From Streptococcus parasanguinis (GTDB taxonomy: Bacteria > Bacillota > Bacilli > Lactobacillales > Streptococcaceae), in contig NZ_JACLQU010000003.1 in the NCBI RefSeq assembly GCF_016648855.1, forward strand, positions 1-64,000: a stretch of DNA of 64,000 bases, read 5' to 3'. Position 1 is the first letter of the stretch, and the number at the start of each line of letters is the position of its first letter. This document shows, piece after piece, positions 8,313-18,282 of this stretch. Both the position numbers and the translations under genes were made by a program. The notes under the pieces are model-generated. The model saw only the letters and a list, made by a program, of their open reading frames with translations. It ran no database searches and was not told where the DNA came from.

Positions 8313-11165
8313 TCAAGGAAGAACATAGCCTTGATCATCTACTGTATGGGGATGCCCAGAATTGCCATTCTCCCTCAAAGCTTCCAAATCTTGATCCAAA
8401 ATCGAATTGTAATCCGTACTACCTTCACGGGTTACTCGCGTCGATACTTGGCGCAAGAGTTTTTCATTGAGATTGCGGACCCAGCGACCATTACTATGGT
8501 CATTGGCCCGCATATAATTTTCTTTCACAATCTCTCCGTAAAGAGCTTCATTGACTTGGTAGCCTTGCTTGCGCAATCCCAACAGACCGATCTCGACGAT
8601 CTCATCTGGGCTGTAGTCTTCAAAATCAAATGTAGTTGGGATCCGGCTTTGCAGACCTGAATTGACCTGCAAGAAGTCGTGCATCTCTTTTGTGTAACCA
8701 GCAAAGATAATAACGATATCGCGGCGGTGGTCCTCCATAAATTTGAGGACTTCGTCCAAGGCTTCTTTCCCAAAATCGTCATTTAAACCGGTATAGAGCG
8801 TATAGGCCTCATCGATAAAGAGGACTCCCCCCAGTGCACTTTCTAGGACTTCGCGCGTCTTCAAAGCTGTTTGACCTTGGTAGCCTCCAACCAGATTGCT
8901 CCGCGAAACTTCGATGAATTTCTTCTGTTTGATAACCCCTTTTTGGAAGAGGATATTGCCCAAAATGCGGGCCACAGTCGTCTTCCCTGTACCAGGATTT
9001 CCAAGAAAGAGAGAGTGCAAGGTCGTATCTTCAACGATGCCACCTTGTTCAGCCCGTTTTTGGTTGAACTCAGCCATGGCCACGAATTGTTCGACTTGCT
9101 CTTTCACCTTGGCAATTCCAACCAGACGGTTGAGGGCAGCCATCCCATCTTCTTCCTTGTCTGCTCCTGCTTGATACTTGCCTTGGTTAAGAACAGCATC
9201 GATATCGCTATTGAGGATGGTCTCAATATCGTCAGAACCTTGGGCCACCACCCGATCCGCCATGGTCTTGGTCAATTGCTCATCCAGGTTACGGATCCAG
9301 CGACCATTGCTCTTATCTAGCGAGCCATCATAAGCCCGCTTAACATGCCGCGCATAGTAATCCCGGTCTTCGAGTTTGTAGTCTCCTTTGCTCAGGATCA
9401 TTTCACCTAGTTGGACAATCTCATCTCCTGTGAAATCTTCAAAGATGAAATTATTTGGCACCCGAGAACGAAGGCCTGGATTGGTCTTTAAGAACTCCTC
9501 CATTTCCTTGGTATAGCCGGCAAAGATAATCATGATGTCGTCACGATTGTCCTCCATAAATTTGAGGATGGTATTGATCGCCTCGATCCCAAAGTCCGCA
9601 CCGCTGTCCTTTTTATCCAAGCTATAGGCTTCATCGATAAAGAGGATGCCTCCTCGCGCTTTTTCAAGCAGGGCTTGGGTCTGTTCAGCAGTTCCTCCAA
9701 TATTCGAAGAGATCAGATCGGACTCCGTTGCTTCCACAAAACGGAATTCCTCCCCTGAGAGGACACCTGCATCAAAGAGCACTTGTCCCAACAGACGGGC
9801 CACAGTGGTCTTTCCTGTACCAGGGTTTCCCATAAAGGCTGCATGGAGTGTTTGCTTTTCAGGAGCCTTGCCACTAGCGATTCGTTTCTTGTTAAATTCC
9901 ACCATGTTGATCATTTTCTTGATCTCATGTTTAACTTTTTCAAGACCGATCAGGCTATTGAGTTCCTGAAGAGCATCTTGTTTCTTCTCTGGTCCAGAGC
10001 CCGTTGTAGGGGTTGATGCCACCGTTGCATCCGTTGCCTGTCCCGTAGCAACGACTTGCGCATTGCCCTTGGCCACTTCTCTGCCAATGAGATAGTCACA
10101 ACCATCCTCGATTTCCTTGGTCAGATCACGCGCATCGCCCTGCCTATAGGTTATGGTGCCTGCCTTCACAAAGGCCCCACTTTGAAGCCGGATATTGGGA
10201 TCCGCAATCTTATGACAAATCATATGCTCAGCCATCAGCACACTCTCATCAAAAACTCCAAATGAAATGGTTTGGGTATTCTCATTCAAGAAAGTCGTTT
10301 CTCCAGTCAAAGAAGCAAATGATGCTTCATAGACGCATAAACATTCTGAAAATGTAGCCTGGTGAGCTCGGATCATACTATTGTATGAATTGATGGAGGT
10401 CATACGATCCGAATCCGAATTGAATTGAACATTGTTGTCAAGACAGATTCCAGTTCCTGTAGGCAACTCTATTTTACAGTTTTCAGATTCCCAGATGACA
10501 TTCCTCAACCAAACTGGTGGAAAATCATTTTCCAGATCCCCGCCTGTAATCGTTGAATTTTTTGCGATCACTTCTGAGTCCTTGGCATGGATCGTATTAT
10601 TCCCAAATTTTTCAATTTGGACATTTTCTAAGGTCAACTTGGAGCCTTCTGACAGATCTATCTTAGAAAAAATCGTTGAATTGCGAATGGACAATTCCGA
10701 AGCGGACATACCGATGGCACTTTGGTGTTTTTCCGGAACCTTCATTCCGACTCCTTCCAGTGTCAACTTCGAATGCGTATCCATATAGATAAAAAATTCA
10801 TTATTTGTTGGAGTGGTGATTTCAAAATAGACCTGTTTACAGGTAATGTCTGAGCCATTCCATAAGATCAAGGCAGTATAGTTCCCACCAACTTTAAACC
10901 ACAGATCTTCAAATGTCACCTGAGCTCCCTCTACAAATCGGAAAGAAGCCTCAATGGTGTTGTTAAACATGCGCCCATTGCCATTTGGATTTGGGACCAC
11001 ATGCCCCACAAAATGAAGGTTCTTGTCGATCTCGATCACTTTATTTGTCGGCCATTGAAAGACATACCCATTTTCAAACTCGATGGTATCCCCATCCTGC
11101 GCTTTTTCAATCGCATCCATAAAGTTCCAACTATTGTTGTAAGGACCTACTAAATATCTTGCCAC
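8313..11165 (-). CDS. Beta-helix / tandem AAA+ ATPase (CbxX/EccA-like)
   Basis: A 950-residue two-part protein. Residues about 1-390 are rich in short Val/Ile/Asn repeats (SKLTLEGVGM, SELSIRNSTI, SKLTLENVQI, SEVIAKNSTI) typical of a right-handed parallel beta-helix. After a Thr/Gly-rich linker come two AAA+ modules of the CbxX/CfqX type: Walker A GNPGTGKTT at about 445 and 721, Walker B GGILFIDEAYSL at about 507 and GGVLFIDEAYTL at about 777, each with NPGLRSR/NSGLQSR arginine-finger-like motifs. This AAA+ class includes EccA, the cytosolic ATPase of mycobacterial ESX systems. I place the start at the GTG at 11165 because GAGGAG lies six bases before it; a longer frame to 11324 adds a hydrophobic stretch that is probably untranslated. 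A role with the T7SS at 19-32 kb is inference. Confidence 0.82.
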   Translation of the reverse strand: MARYLVGPYNNSWNFMDAIEKAQDGDTIEFENGYVFQWPTNKVIEIDKNLHFVGHVVPNPNGNGRMFNNTIEASFRFVEGAQVTFEDLWFKVGGNYTALILWNGSDITCKQVYFEITTPTNNEFFIYMDTHSKLTLEGVGMKVPEKHQSAIGMSASELSIRNSTIFSKIDLSEGSKLTLENVQIEKFGNNTIHAKDSEVIAKNSTITGGDLENDFPPVWLRNVIWESENCKIELPTGTGICLDNNVQFNSDSDRMTSINSYNSMIRAHQATFSECLCVYEASFASLTGETTFLNENTQTISFGVFDESVLMAEHMICHKIADPNIRLQSGAFVKAGTITYRQGDARDLTKEIEDGCDYLIGREVAKGNAQVVATGQATDATVASTPTTGSGPEKKQDALQELNSLIGLEKVKHEIKKMINMVEFNKKRIASGKAPEKQTLHAAFMGNPGTGKTTVARLLGQVLFDAGVLSGEEFRFVEATESDLISSNIGGTAEQTQALLEKARGGILFIDEAYSLDKKDSGADFGIEAINTILKFMEDNRDDIMIIFAGYTKEMEEFLKTNPGLRSRVPNNFIFEDFTGDEIVQLGEMILSKGDYKLEDRDYYARHVKRAYDGSLDKSNGRWIRNLDEQLTKTMADRVVAQGSDDIETILNSDIDAVLNQGKYQAGADKEEDGMAALNRLVGIAKVKEQVEQFVAMAEFNQKRAEQGGIVEDTTLHSLFLGNPGTGKTTVARILGNILFQKGVIKQKKFIEVSRSNLVGGYQGQTALKTREVLESALGGVLFIDEAYTLYTGLNDDFGKEALDEVLKFMEDHRRDIVIIFAGYTKEMHDFLQVNSGLQSRIPTTFDFEDYSPDEIVEIGLLGLRKQGYQVNEALYGEIVKENYMRANDHSNGRWVRNLNEKLLRQVSTRVTREGSTDYNSILDQDLEALRENGNSGHPHTVDDQGYVLP

Positions 11166-11171
11166 GCGCTT

Positions 11172-11177
11172 CTCCTC
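11172..11177 (-). promoter_or_regulatory. Ribosome site that sets the AAA+ ATPase start
   Basis: GAGGAG on the minus strand with a six-base spacer to the GTG at 11165. The alternative GTG at 11324 has a weaker AGGA (spacer seven) overlapping the RelB stop. Confidence 0.7.
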
Positions 11178-11245
11178 TGTTTCATTTTTTTGGAAGAACA
11201 TCCATTGTTTTTCTGTTTCCTGTTTACAAACACTTGTCACTAAAA

Positions 11246-11254
11246 ATTGTAACA
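11246..11254 (-). promoter_or_regulatory. Extended -10 promoter for the AAA+ ATPase
   Basis: TGTTACAAT on the minus strand, about 80 bases upstream of the GTG at 11165. The -35 region is poor. If used, it lies downstream of the longer candidate start and so favours the shorter protein. Confidence 0.45.
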
Positions 11255-11333
11255 CAATCCAGATCCAAAGAAAACACTTATCCGGTCTGAACGGACTGAA
11301 AAGGAGCAGCACATTGTCTGCCACTAACGAATC

Positions 11334-11597
11334 CTAAGCACGTAGGTCCTCCATCAAGTCTGAGACTGATTCATAGGGATGACTCATATTCCGATTTTGC
11401 TCTACATCCGTTACGACTTGGAGCAACTTACCATGATCGTCTAATTTAACAACAAAAGGTAAGCCCTGATATTGAATAGCCTGACGAAGGAAAATGTTGA
11501 TAGCCGTTGTCATATCCATTCCTAAAAGATTAAACACCAGTTGGGCCTGCTCCTTAACCTCACTATCCAAACGGATACTCATGCTCGTCTTTGACAT
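11334..11597 (-). CDS. RelB/DinJ-family antitoxin, without a visible toxin
   Basis: An 87-residue protein with the N-terminal ribbon-helix-helix of RelB/DinJ antitoxins (SMSIRLDSEVKEQAQLVFNLLGMDMTTAINIFLRQAIQYQGLPF). Such proteins bind their own promoter and neutralise a YafQ/RelE mRNase usually encoded just downstream. Here the next 168 bases hold no toxin-like frame, and the AAA+ ATPase follows. It is therefore an orphan antitoxin, a remnant of a lost pair or a stand-alone repressor. Its promoter, TTTACA and TAAAAT 16 bases apart, lies at 11622-11649. Confidence 0.85.
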   Translation of the reverse strand: MSKTSMSIRLDSEVKEQAQLVFNLLGMDMTTAINIFLRQAIQYQGLPFVVKLDDHGKLLQVVTDVEQNRNMSHPYESVSDLMEDLRA

Positions 11598-11621
11598 ATT
11601 CTCACCTTCTTTCTATAGACT

Positions 11622-11649
11622 ATTTTAACAAAAAGAAGGTTATTGTAAA
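11622..11649 (-). promoter_or_regulatory. Promoter of the RelB-like gene
   Basis: The minus strand reads TTTACA (11644-11649), 16 bases, TAAAAT (11622-11627) with a TG two bases before the -10. AAGAAGGTGAG precedes the ATG. Confidence 0.6.
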
Positions 11650-11722
11650 TCCAAAACAAATACAATTAATATACAATTTTTGTTCAATATATAAGTTAAA
11701 TGATCCTTTATCTTAAATTATA

Positions 11723-11751
11723 TTGACATAAGAAATACAACGTGCTATCCT
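11723..11751 (+). promoter_or_regulatory. Sigma-A promoter of the NACHT gene
   Basis: A perfect TTGACA (11723-11728), a 17-base spacer and TATCCT (11746-11751), 28 bases before the start codon. Constitutive expression looks likely. Confidence 0.8.
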
Positions 11752-11778
11752 ATTATCAAATTACACAGGAGCAAAAAG

Positions 11779-13581
11779 ATGGTGGACAAAATCTTTAACA
11801 ATGAAATTGCAAAACAATTTACTAGTGCTATTCTGGATAAATACTTTTCACCTATTATTTCCAAAACAACTGACAAATTTAAAGCGCTCTACAATGAGGC
11901 AAAAATTAATCTAGAGATTCCTTTCCAAGATTATTTAACAAATTCTTATGAAAAATATAGTAAAATCAAAACGATTATCTACGGAATTGAGCCCAAAAGA
12001 CTGTATGATTTTTTTGAAGTTCCTTTTTTAAAAAAAGGCTCAGACATCATCAAGCCCTCAACAACAAGAGTACTAACTGATATCTCAAAATTTTTAATCA
12101 TTGAAGGTTCTGGTGGAATTGGTAAATCCACTCTCATGAAACACCTTTTTCTAAGTGAATTAGAATTAAAAGACTATATTCCTATTTTTATTGAATTAAA
12201 AGATTTCAACGACGAGAATCATTTAAACCTTGAAAAATTATTGTTAAAAAAACTAAATCAATTTCACAATACATTTCAAGAAGAATATTTAGATTATGCA
12301 CTTCAATCTGGATGCTTTTTATTCCTATTGGATGGCTATGATGAATTGTATAGCGAAAACCAAAAAGAATTTTTCAAGAAGTTAAATGATTTTTGTGATA
12401 ATTATCCTGAAAACCATTACATCCTTTCTTCAAGACCTTATAGCGAATCCGAATTCATTGAATTTCAACGTTTCACAGTTTTAAAAGCTGCCCCTTTTGC
12501 TAAAGAACAAGCTATTAGTCTTATTACTAAAATTGAATATCCAGATGAGGAACTTAAAGATAAATTTATACGTGATTTAGAGAGTGGTTTATATGATAGA
12601 CATAAGTCCTTTACTTCAAACCCTCTGTTACTAAATATTATGCTCTCCACTTACAATGACTATGCAGAAATTCCGAAAAAATTACACCTATTCTATTATC
12701 AAGCATTTGATACTATGCTCTCTAAGCACGATGCTACGAAAAGCTATAGACGCGAAATGTTATCAAATTTAAGTGCAGATACTTTTAAAGAGTGTTTTGC
12801 AATCTTCTGTTTTTTGACATACCAAAAAGCAAAAACAGAGTTTACATTCCTAGAGATTGAAGATATTTTTAAAAAATTTCCTCCTCGAATTAAAAGCGTT
12901 CTCAATATAGGTAATTTTATCCATGATTTAGAAAACTGCCTATGTGTATTATACAAAGAAGGATACAGATACAAGTTCTCCCATCGTTCCTTCCAAGAAT
13001 ATTTTGTTGCTTATTTTCTAAATATACAAACGGATACTAAGATGCGTGACTATAGCTTTCGTCTAATAGAATCAGGAAAATTTAGCACCCGTGCAGATTC
13101 AGTATTTTTTATGTTAGAGGATATGAATCCCCATCGCTTCAACAACAACATATTAATTCCGTTATTAGATGAATTTGAAAAATCTAAAAATAGCGATGAA
13201 GACTTGCTGGAATACTACATACTCAATCTTCCTGTAGTGATTGAGGTTAATACAGAGTCTAGGAGTATTAGAGATTTTGAAGTAAGGTTTTATACACCAA
13301 CAGAGCCATCACATAGTTTTATTTATCATTTTTTTGAAAAAACTATCAAACCAAATATGTATAAATCATCGGAGACTGATGATAGTCAGCTAATTTCATT
13401 CTGCAGAACTAATAACTTAGTATTCAAAGAAATAGATTCTAGGGAACTTATAAAGAATGAAATTTTATTTAAATTATTTAAAAAATCCTGGATTGGCCAA
13501 CATATACTCTCTCTTACTCATTACAAACGGAAATTGATAGAAGATTTAATAAAAGATGAGATTGCCTTGGAGGATTGGTAA
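11779..13581 (+). CDS. NACHT-domain STAND ATPase, candidate anti-phage protein
   Basis: A 600-residue protein with a short helical N-terminus (1-100), a NACHT NTPase with Walker A GSGGIGKST (110-118) and extended Walker B FLFLLDGYDEL (180-190, two acidic residues after the first Asp, as in NACHT), a sensor-like SSRP near 217, and the signature FSHRSFQEYFVAYFL near 400 at the end of the NACHT-associated helical region. The C-terminal 190 residues show no repeats and may be the sensor. Bacterial NACHT proteins of this size (bNACHT) are known single-gene phage defences. The gene is AT-rich beside GC-richer polC, has its own promoter and terminator, and faces against its neighbours, all signs of transfer. 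No separate effector domain is visible. Confidence 0.85.
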   Translation: MVDKIFNNEIAKQFTSAILDKYFSPIISKTTDKFKALYNEAKINLEIPFQDYLTNSYEKYSKIKTIIYGIEPKRLYDFFEVPFLKKGSDIIKPSTTRVLTDISKFLIIEGSGGIGKSTLMKHLFLSELELKDYIPIFIELKDFNDENHLNLEKLLLKKLNQFHNTFQEEYLDYALQSGCFLFLLDGYDELYSENQKEFFKKLNDFCDNYPENHYILSSRPYSESEFIEFQRFTVLKAAPFAKEQAISLITKIEYPDEELKDKFIRDLESGLYDRHKSFTSNPLLLNIMLSTYNDYAEIPKKLHLFYYQAFDTMLSKHDATKSYRREMLSNLSADTFKECFAIFCFLTYQKAKTEFTFLEIEDIFKKFPPRIKSVLNIGNFIHDLENCLCVLYKEGYRYKFSHRSFQEYFVAYFLNIQTDTKMRDYSFRLIESGKFSTRADSVFFMLEDMNPHRFNNNILIPLLDEFEKSKNSDEDLLEYYILNLPVVIEVNTESRSIRDFEVRFYTPTEPSHSFIYHFFEKTIKPNMYKSSETDDSQLISFCRTNNLVFKEIDSRELIKNEILFKLFKKSWIGQHILSLTHYKRKLIEDLIKDEIALEDW

Positions 13582-13607
13582 TCCGATCGTTATATATTTA
13601 TTTTAAC

Positions 13608-13653
13608 AATTAAAAAATAACAGAATATTAAACTATCCTGTTATTTTTTAATT
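13608..13653. terminator. Bidirectional terminator between the NACHT gene and polC
   Basis: A perfect 16-bp stem (13608-13623 with 13638-13653) with A/T-rich ends gives a T run in either direction. Confidence 0.85.
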
Positions 13654-13689
13654 CATAAACATATCCATTAAATTAGAGCTGTCTACCTC

Positions 13690-16600
13690 TTAAAACAAAT
13701 CATCAAACAAACTCAACTGGTTGTCCTCTGGCATATTACCAAGAATGCCCATCTCATCCATCTTTTCAACCAGTGTGGACGAAACTCCGCCGCGCTTACG
13801 GAGCTCGGTCTTAGAGAGGAATTCTCCTTCTTCACGCGCCCGCACGATTTGCTTGGCAACGTTCTCTCCCAGACCATCCATAGCGACAAATGGCGGAATC
13901 AATGTATCCCCATCAATCAAGAATTCTGTCGCCTGACTGCGATAGAGGTCTAGCTTACCAAACTTGAAGCCCCGCTCCCACATCTCATTGACAATCTCAA
14001 GGGTGGTGTAGAGATCGATCTCGACGTTGGAAGCTTCATTGTTCTTGCGTTTCTCAGCGATTTCCTTCATCCGCGCTTTCACGGCTTCAAGGCCGGCCCC
14101 CATGGTCTTGATGTCAAAGGCCTTGGCCCGAATAGAGAAGTAAGCACAGTAGTAATAAAGTGGATGATGCACCTTAAAGTAGGCCACACGAAGGGCCATC
14201 ATAACATAGGCCGCCGCATGGGCTTTCGGGAACATGTACTTGATCTTCCCACAGGACTCGATGTACCATTCAGGAACATTGTTTTCCTTCATGGCTTGGA
14301 TGTAGCCATTGCGCTCTTCTTCTGAGATCTTAAGCCACATCCCTTTCCGCACGCGCTCCATGATGGTAAAGGCCATCTTAGGCTTGAGACCCGCGTGCAT
14401 GAGGTATACCATGATGTCGTCCCGACACCCGATAACGGTCGATAGATCGGCAATGCCCGCCTTGATCAAGTCTTGGGCATTTCCCAACCACACGTCAGTA
14501 CCGTGAGACAGACCAGAGAGCTGAAGTAACTCTGCGAAGGTCGTCGGATGGGTCTCTTCGACCATGCCCCGAACAAAGTTGGTCCCAAACTCTGGAATCC
14601 CCAACATCCCTGTCGGCGTTCCAATCTGCTCGGCTGTCACCCCTAGCACTTCTGTCCCAGAAAAGAGGGCCATAACCCCTGGATCATCCATAGGGATATC
14701 ATTTGGATCAATGCCTGACAAGTCTTGGAGCTTCCGAATCATGGTCGGATCATCATGTCCCAGGACATCGAGCTTGAGGACGTTCTCATCGATATCGTGG
14801 AAGTTAAAGTGAGTGGTCTGCCATTCAGCTGTCACATCATCTGCCGGATACTGGACCGGAGTAAAGTCATAGACATCCATATAATTTGGAATAACAACGA
14901 TTCCCCCCGGGTGCTGACCGGTCGTCCGTTTGACCCCAGCTGCACCGAGAGCTAAGCGTTCGACCTCGGCATCTCGGTAATACTTGCCAAAATCACGCTC
15001 ATAGCCCTTGACAAAACCATAGGCGGTCTTAGCTGCAACCGTACCTACCGTTCCTGCCCGAAAGGCATATTCTTCCCCAAAGATATCGCGGACATCCAAG
15101 TGGGCACTCGGCTGGTCTTCCCCAGAGAAGTTCAAATCGATATCGGGTACCTTGTCCCCATCGAAACCAAGGAAGGTTTCAAAAGGAATATCCTGGCCAT
15201 TTTTGCTGAGTTGGTGGCCACAGTTTGGACAATCCTTGTCCGGCATATCAAAACCAGATCCATAAGAACCGTCTGTGATGAATTCACTGTACTGGCACTG
15301 ACTGCAGACATAGTGAGGCGAAAGCGGATTGACCTCGGTGATCCCAATCATGGTCGCGACAAAGCTGGATCCGACAGATCCACGAGATCCAACCAGGTAG
15401 CCCCGCTCATTGGAACGATGCACCAGCATTTGCGATGCTAGATAAATCACGGCAAATCCATTCCCCAAGATAGAGGTTAGTTCCTTTTCAATCCGCAGAT
15501 CGACAATATCAGGGAGCGGATTACCATAAATCTCAAAGGCTCGCTTATAGGTCAATTCCGCAACTGTTTCTTCGGCCTTGTCGATAAATGGCGTATAGAG
15601 GTCCCCCTTGACCACTTCGACTGGCTCAAAGGTCTCTGCAAGCGCATTGGTGTTTTCAATGACAATCTTGCGCGCTAAGTCTTCACCCAAAAAGGCGAAT
15701 TCATCCAGCATTTCATTGGTGGTTCTGAAATGCGCTTTTGGCAGTGGCGCTGGCTGGGCATCTTCTCCGTGCCCGATGGTCCGGTTGATCATAGCCCCTT
15801 GACCGAGACTACGGACAATGATCTCCCGATAAATCTCATCTTCCGGCTCCAGATAGTGGACATTTCCTGTCGCAAGAACAGGCTTGCCGAGGCGATCTCC
15901 CACTTCGATCAAGCTCTTGATAATGGTCTGGAGCTCGTCCATGTCCTTGACCTGCTCCTTGGCAATGAGGGGCGCATAGATAGCCGGTGGCATAACCTCG
16001 ATAAAGTCGTAGTACTTGGCCACTTCGACTGCCGCATCCACCCCTTGCGACATGACCGCATCAAAGACTTCCCCTTCTGAGCAGGCCGATCCGAGGATCA
16101 AGCCTTCGCGGTGGGCGTCCAACACGGTTTTGGGAATCCGTGGGACTCCTTCGAAATACTTGGTCCCAGAAAGCGAGACCAGTTTAAACATGTTCTTAAG
16201 GCCGGTCTGATTCTTGACATAGAGAGTCGCATGCTTGACCCGCGCCTTCTTATAAGAATTCTCATCGATCAAATCGATATTCAAGTCCTTAAGATTGGTC
16301 ACCCCATGCTTTTCAGCGACATCTTTGATGAAGATAAAGAGCAAGCGCCCCGTCGCTTCCGCATCGTAGTTGGCCATGTGGTGGTGCTCCAAGCCTACCC
16401 CAAAGCGCTTGGTCAATGGCCCCAAGCCATGCCGTTTAAAATCTGGATAGAGGTTACGGGCAAATTCCAGGGTATCGATGACTGGTTGAGTGATCTTGGG
16501 AAGACCATGACGCTCATAGTTGGCATTCATGAAGCCCACGTCAAAGGTGGCATTGTGGGCGACAAGAACGGTTCCCTCACAGAAGGCCTGAAACTCCTTC

Positions 16601-18084
16601 AAAACCTGCACCAAGGGCTTGGCACCCCGGACATGCTCATTGGTGATCCCTGTCAATTGGGTCGTAAAGGCAGACAGAGGATGTCCCGGGTCGATAAACT
16701 CGTCAAACTCCTCAATGACATTGCCCTTGTACATCTTAGAAGCAGCGACCTGGATCAAGTCATTGTAGATGGCTGAAAGTCCCGTCGTTTCCACGTCAAA
16801 GACCACATAGGTCGCTTCATTGAGGTCCAGGTCCACCTCATTATAGGTGATGGGCACCTTGTCCTCTACGATATTGGCTTCCATCCCATAAATCAGCTGG
16901 ATCCCAGCTTTCTTGGCTGCTTTAAAGCCATGCGGGAAACTCTGCACATTGCCATGGTCAGTGATGGCCACCGCCTTATGCCCCCACTCAGCTGCCTTGG
17001 CGATCAGCTCTTCGACTTCCGGCAGGGCATCCATAGTCGACATATTGGTATGGGCGTGGAATTCCACCCGGCGCTCACCCTCTGGCATCAGGTCCTTGCG
17101 GGCATAATGCACGACTTCCTGGATATCTTGGACATTCATGGTCAAGTCGCGCGTGAAATTGTTCATTTCGATATTTCCCCGCACCCGTAGCCAGCTGTTC
17201 TTCTTGATCATGTCAAACTTCTGGGCTTCTTCCTCATTTTTAACCCATTTCTGAAGGGAAAAACTCGAGGTATAGTCGGTCATCTTAAAGCTGATCAAGA
17301 CCCGACCAGTCCGCGTCACCTTGTGCTCCACGTCAAAGACCACACCCTCAAAGACAATCCGGTTCTCTTCTGTTGTGATCTCGATCATCGGAGTGATCTC
17401 AGCCTTGTCTAGCTTAGGTTTAGCCGCAGCCTTCTTAGCCTTGAAGTCAAAAACTGGCTTTTCTTCAACTACTGGTGGCGGAGCCATCTGGGCCAAGGAT
17501 TCCATAGCCCGCAAGGTCTCTTCATTGGCCGCTTGGAAGATCTTTTCATTTTCCTCCTCAAAGCGCGCCACTTCTTGCTCTGTCAACTCCTCATCAGACT
17601 CCACCCGACAGGTGAAATGCGGAAAACCAAAGGCTTCCAACTGCTTGGCAAGGTTGGGCAAATGGTTCTTACGAAAATGCTCCGTATCGACCGAAGAAGG
17701 CCCTGAGATGATCAATTCCTGCCCTTCCGCGCGCACCTGCAAGTCTTGGTAGAGCCCCTTAAATCCTTGACTAGCACAAGGTCCATCCTCAAAGACCTCA
17801 CGATAGTAGGCCTGCAATAAATCCGCAGAAAAATCCTGATTGGCCACTTGGATTGTAAAGGTCGCCTGGTTTCCTGTCTTTGAAAATTCGTCCTTCAAGC
17901 GCTGGTGCAATTCCTTAAACAAAGCAATGGGCAAGACTTCCGCAAAGGCAAAGCGGAACTCCCAGACCCGACTGACCTTGTGCACCACGACTTCTTGAAT
18001 CTCCGCATGCAAAAAGGCACTGGAAGATCGCATCTCCAGCGGCATATCCAGCTGATCCATTAAAATTTCAAAGGTGTTGGACAT
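13690..18084 (-). CDS. polC: DNA polymerase III alpha subunit, PolC type
   Basis: The main replicative polymerase of Gram-positive bacteria. At 1464 residues it has the usual PolC order: N-terminal domain, OB fold (about 240-330, [23 protein letters not shown]), PHP domain split by a DEDD 3'-5' exonuclease ([20 protein letters not shown] near 430), a zinc-binding CSQC...CPNCG segment, the polymerase core with [10 protein letters not shown], and [10 protein letters not shown]. The start is placed at 18084 because MSNTFEIL follows a good AAGGGAG site; 23 further upstream residues are unlikely. A terminator facing either way ends it. Between the NACHT gene and the T7SS region it forms a housekeeping block inside accessory DNA. 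Confidence 0.97.
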   Translation of the reverse strand: MSNTFEILMDQLDMPLEMRSSSAFLHAEIQEVVVHKVSRVWEFRFAFAEVLPIALFKELHQRLKDEFSKTGNQATFTIQVANQDFSADLLQAYYREVFEDGPCASQGFKGLYQDLQVRAEGQELIISGPSSVDTEHFRKNHLPNLAKQLEAFGFPHFTCRVESDEELTEQEVARFEEENEKIFQAANEETLRAMESLAQMAPPPVVEEKPVFDFKAKKAAAKPKLDKAEITPMIEITTEENRIVFEGVVFDVEHKVTRTGRVLISFKMTDYTSSFSLQKWVKNEEEAQKFDMIKKNSWLRVRGNIEMNNFTRDLTMNVQDIQEVVHYARKDLMPEGERRVEFHAHTNMSTMDALPEVEELIAKAAEWGHKAVAITDHGNVQSFPHGFKAAKKAGIQLIYGMEANIVEDKVPITYNEVDLDLNEATYVVFDVETTGLSAIYNDLIQVAASKMYKGNVIEEFDEFIDPGHPLSAFTTQLTGITNEHVRGAKPLVQVLKEFQAFCEGTVLVAHNATFDVGFMNANYERHGLPKITQPVIDTLEFARNLYPDFKRHGLGPLTKRFGVGLEHHHMANYDAEATGRLLFIFIKDVAEKHGVTNLKDLNIDLIDENSYKKARVKHATLYVKNQTGLKNMFKLVSLSGTKYFEGVPRIPKTVLDAHREGLILGSACSEGEVFDAVMSQGVDAAVEVAKYYDFIEVMPPAIYAPLIAKEQVKDMDELQTIIKSLIEVGDRLGKPVLATGNVHYLEPEDEIYREIIVRSLGQGAMINRTIGHGEDAQPAPLPKAHFRTTNEMLDEFAFLGEDLARKIVIENTNALAETFEPVEVVKGDLYTPFIDKAEETVAELTYKRAFEIYGNPLPDIVDLRIEKELTSILGNGFAVIYLASQMLVHRSNERGYLVGSRGSVGSSFVATMIGITEVNPLSPHYVCSQCQYSEFITDGSYGSGFDMPDKDCPNCGHQLSKNGQDIPFETFLGFDGDKVPDIDLNFSGEDQPSAHLDVRDIFGEEYAFRAGTVGTVAAKTAYGFVKGYERDFGKYYRDAEVERLALGAAGVKRTTGQHPGGIVVIPNYMDVYDFTPVQYPADDVTAEWQTTHFNFHDIDENVLKLDVLGHDDPTMIRKLQDLSGIDPNDIPMDDPGVMALFSGTEVLGVTAEQIGTPTGMLGIPEFGTNFVRGMVEETHPTTFAELLQLSGLSHGTDVWLGNAQDLIKAGIADLSTVIGCRDDIMVYLMHAGLKPKMAFTIMERVRKGMWLKISEEERNGYIQAMKENNVPEWYIESCGKIKYMFPKAHAAAYVMMALRVAYFKVHHPLYYYCAYFSIRAKAFDIKTMGAGLEAVKARMKEIAEKRKNNEASNVEIDLYTTLEIVNEMWERGFKFGKLDLYRSQATEFLIDGDTLIPPFVAMDGLGENVAKQIVRAREEGEFLSKTELRKRGGVSSTLVEKMDEMGILGNMPEDNQLSLFDDLF

Positions 18085-18220
18085 TGTTTCTCCCTTGATC
18101 TTGATTCTTTTGCTCGCTTTTGACTGGCCCGACTCTATGCAAAACCAGACCATTCAAAAACATTCGTAACCCTTATTTTATCACAATTTAAGGATTAATT
18201 CGAGGGAGAAGTGAAGACAA

Positions 18221-18248
18221 AAAAATCACCGATAGGACGGTGATTTTT
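18221..18248 (-). terminator. Terminator after the DUF3592 gene
   Basis: An 11-bp perfect stem AAAAATCACCG / CGGTGATTTTT with a six-base loop, ending in T runs in both directions. It separates the T7SS-side genes from polC. Confidence 0.85.
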
Positions 18249-18282
18249 CTTCATCTTGTATTTATTCAGTTAGCCTGAGCCA

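Noticed and set aside
11166-11333. Toxin partner of the RelB-like antitoxin
   Set aside because: The 168 bases are too short for a YafQ/RelE toxin and the readable frame is a hydrophobic stretch without toxin residues.
16111-16776. 221-codon plus-strand open frame inside polC
   Set aside because: It lies wholly antisense to the conserved exonuclease region of PolC, has no ribosome site and no family resemblance; a shadow of codon bias.
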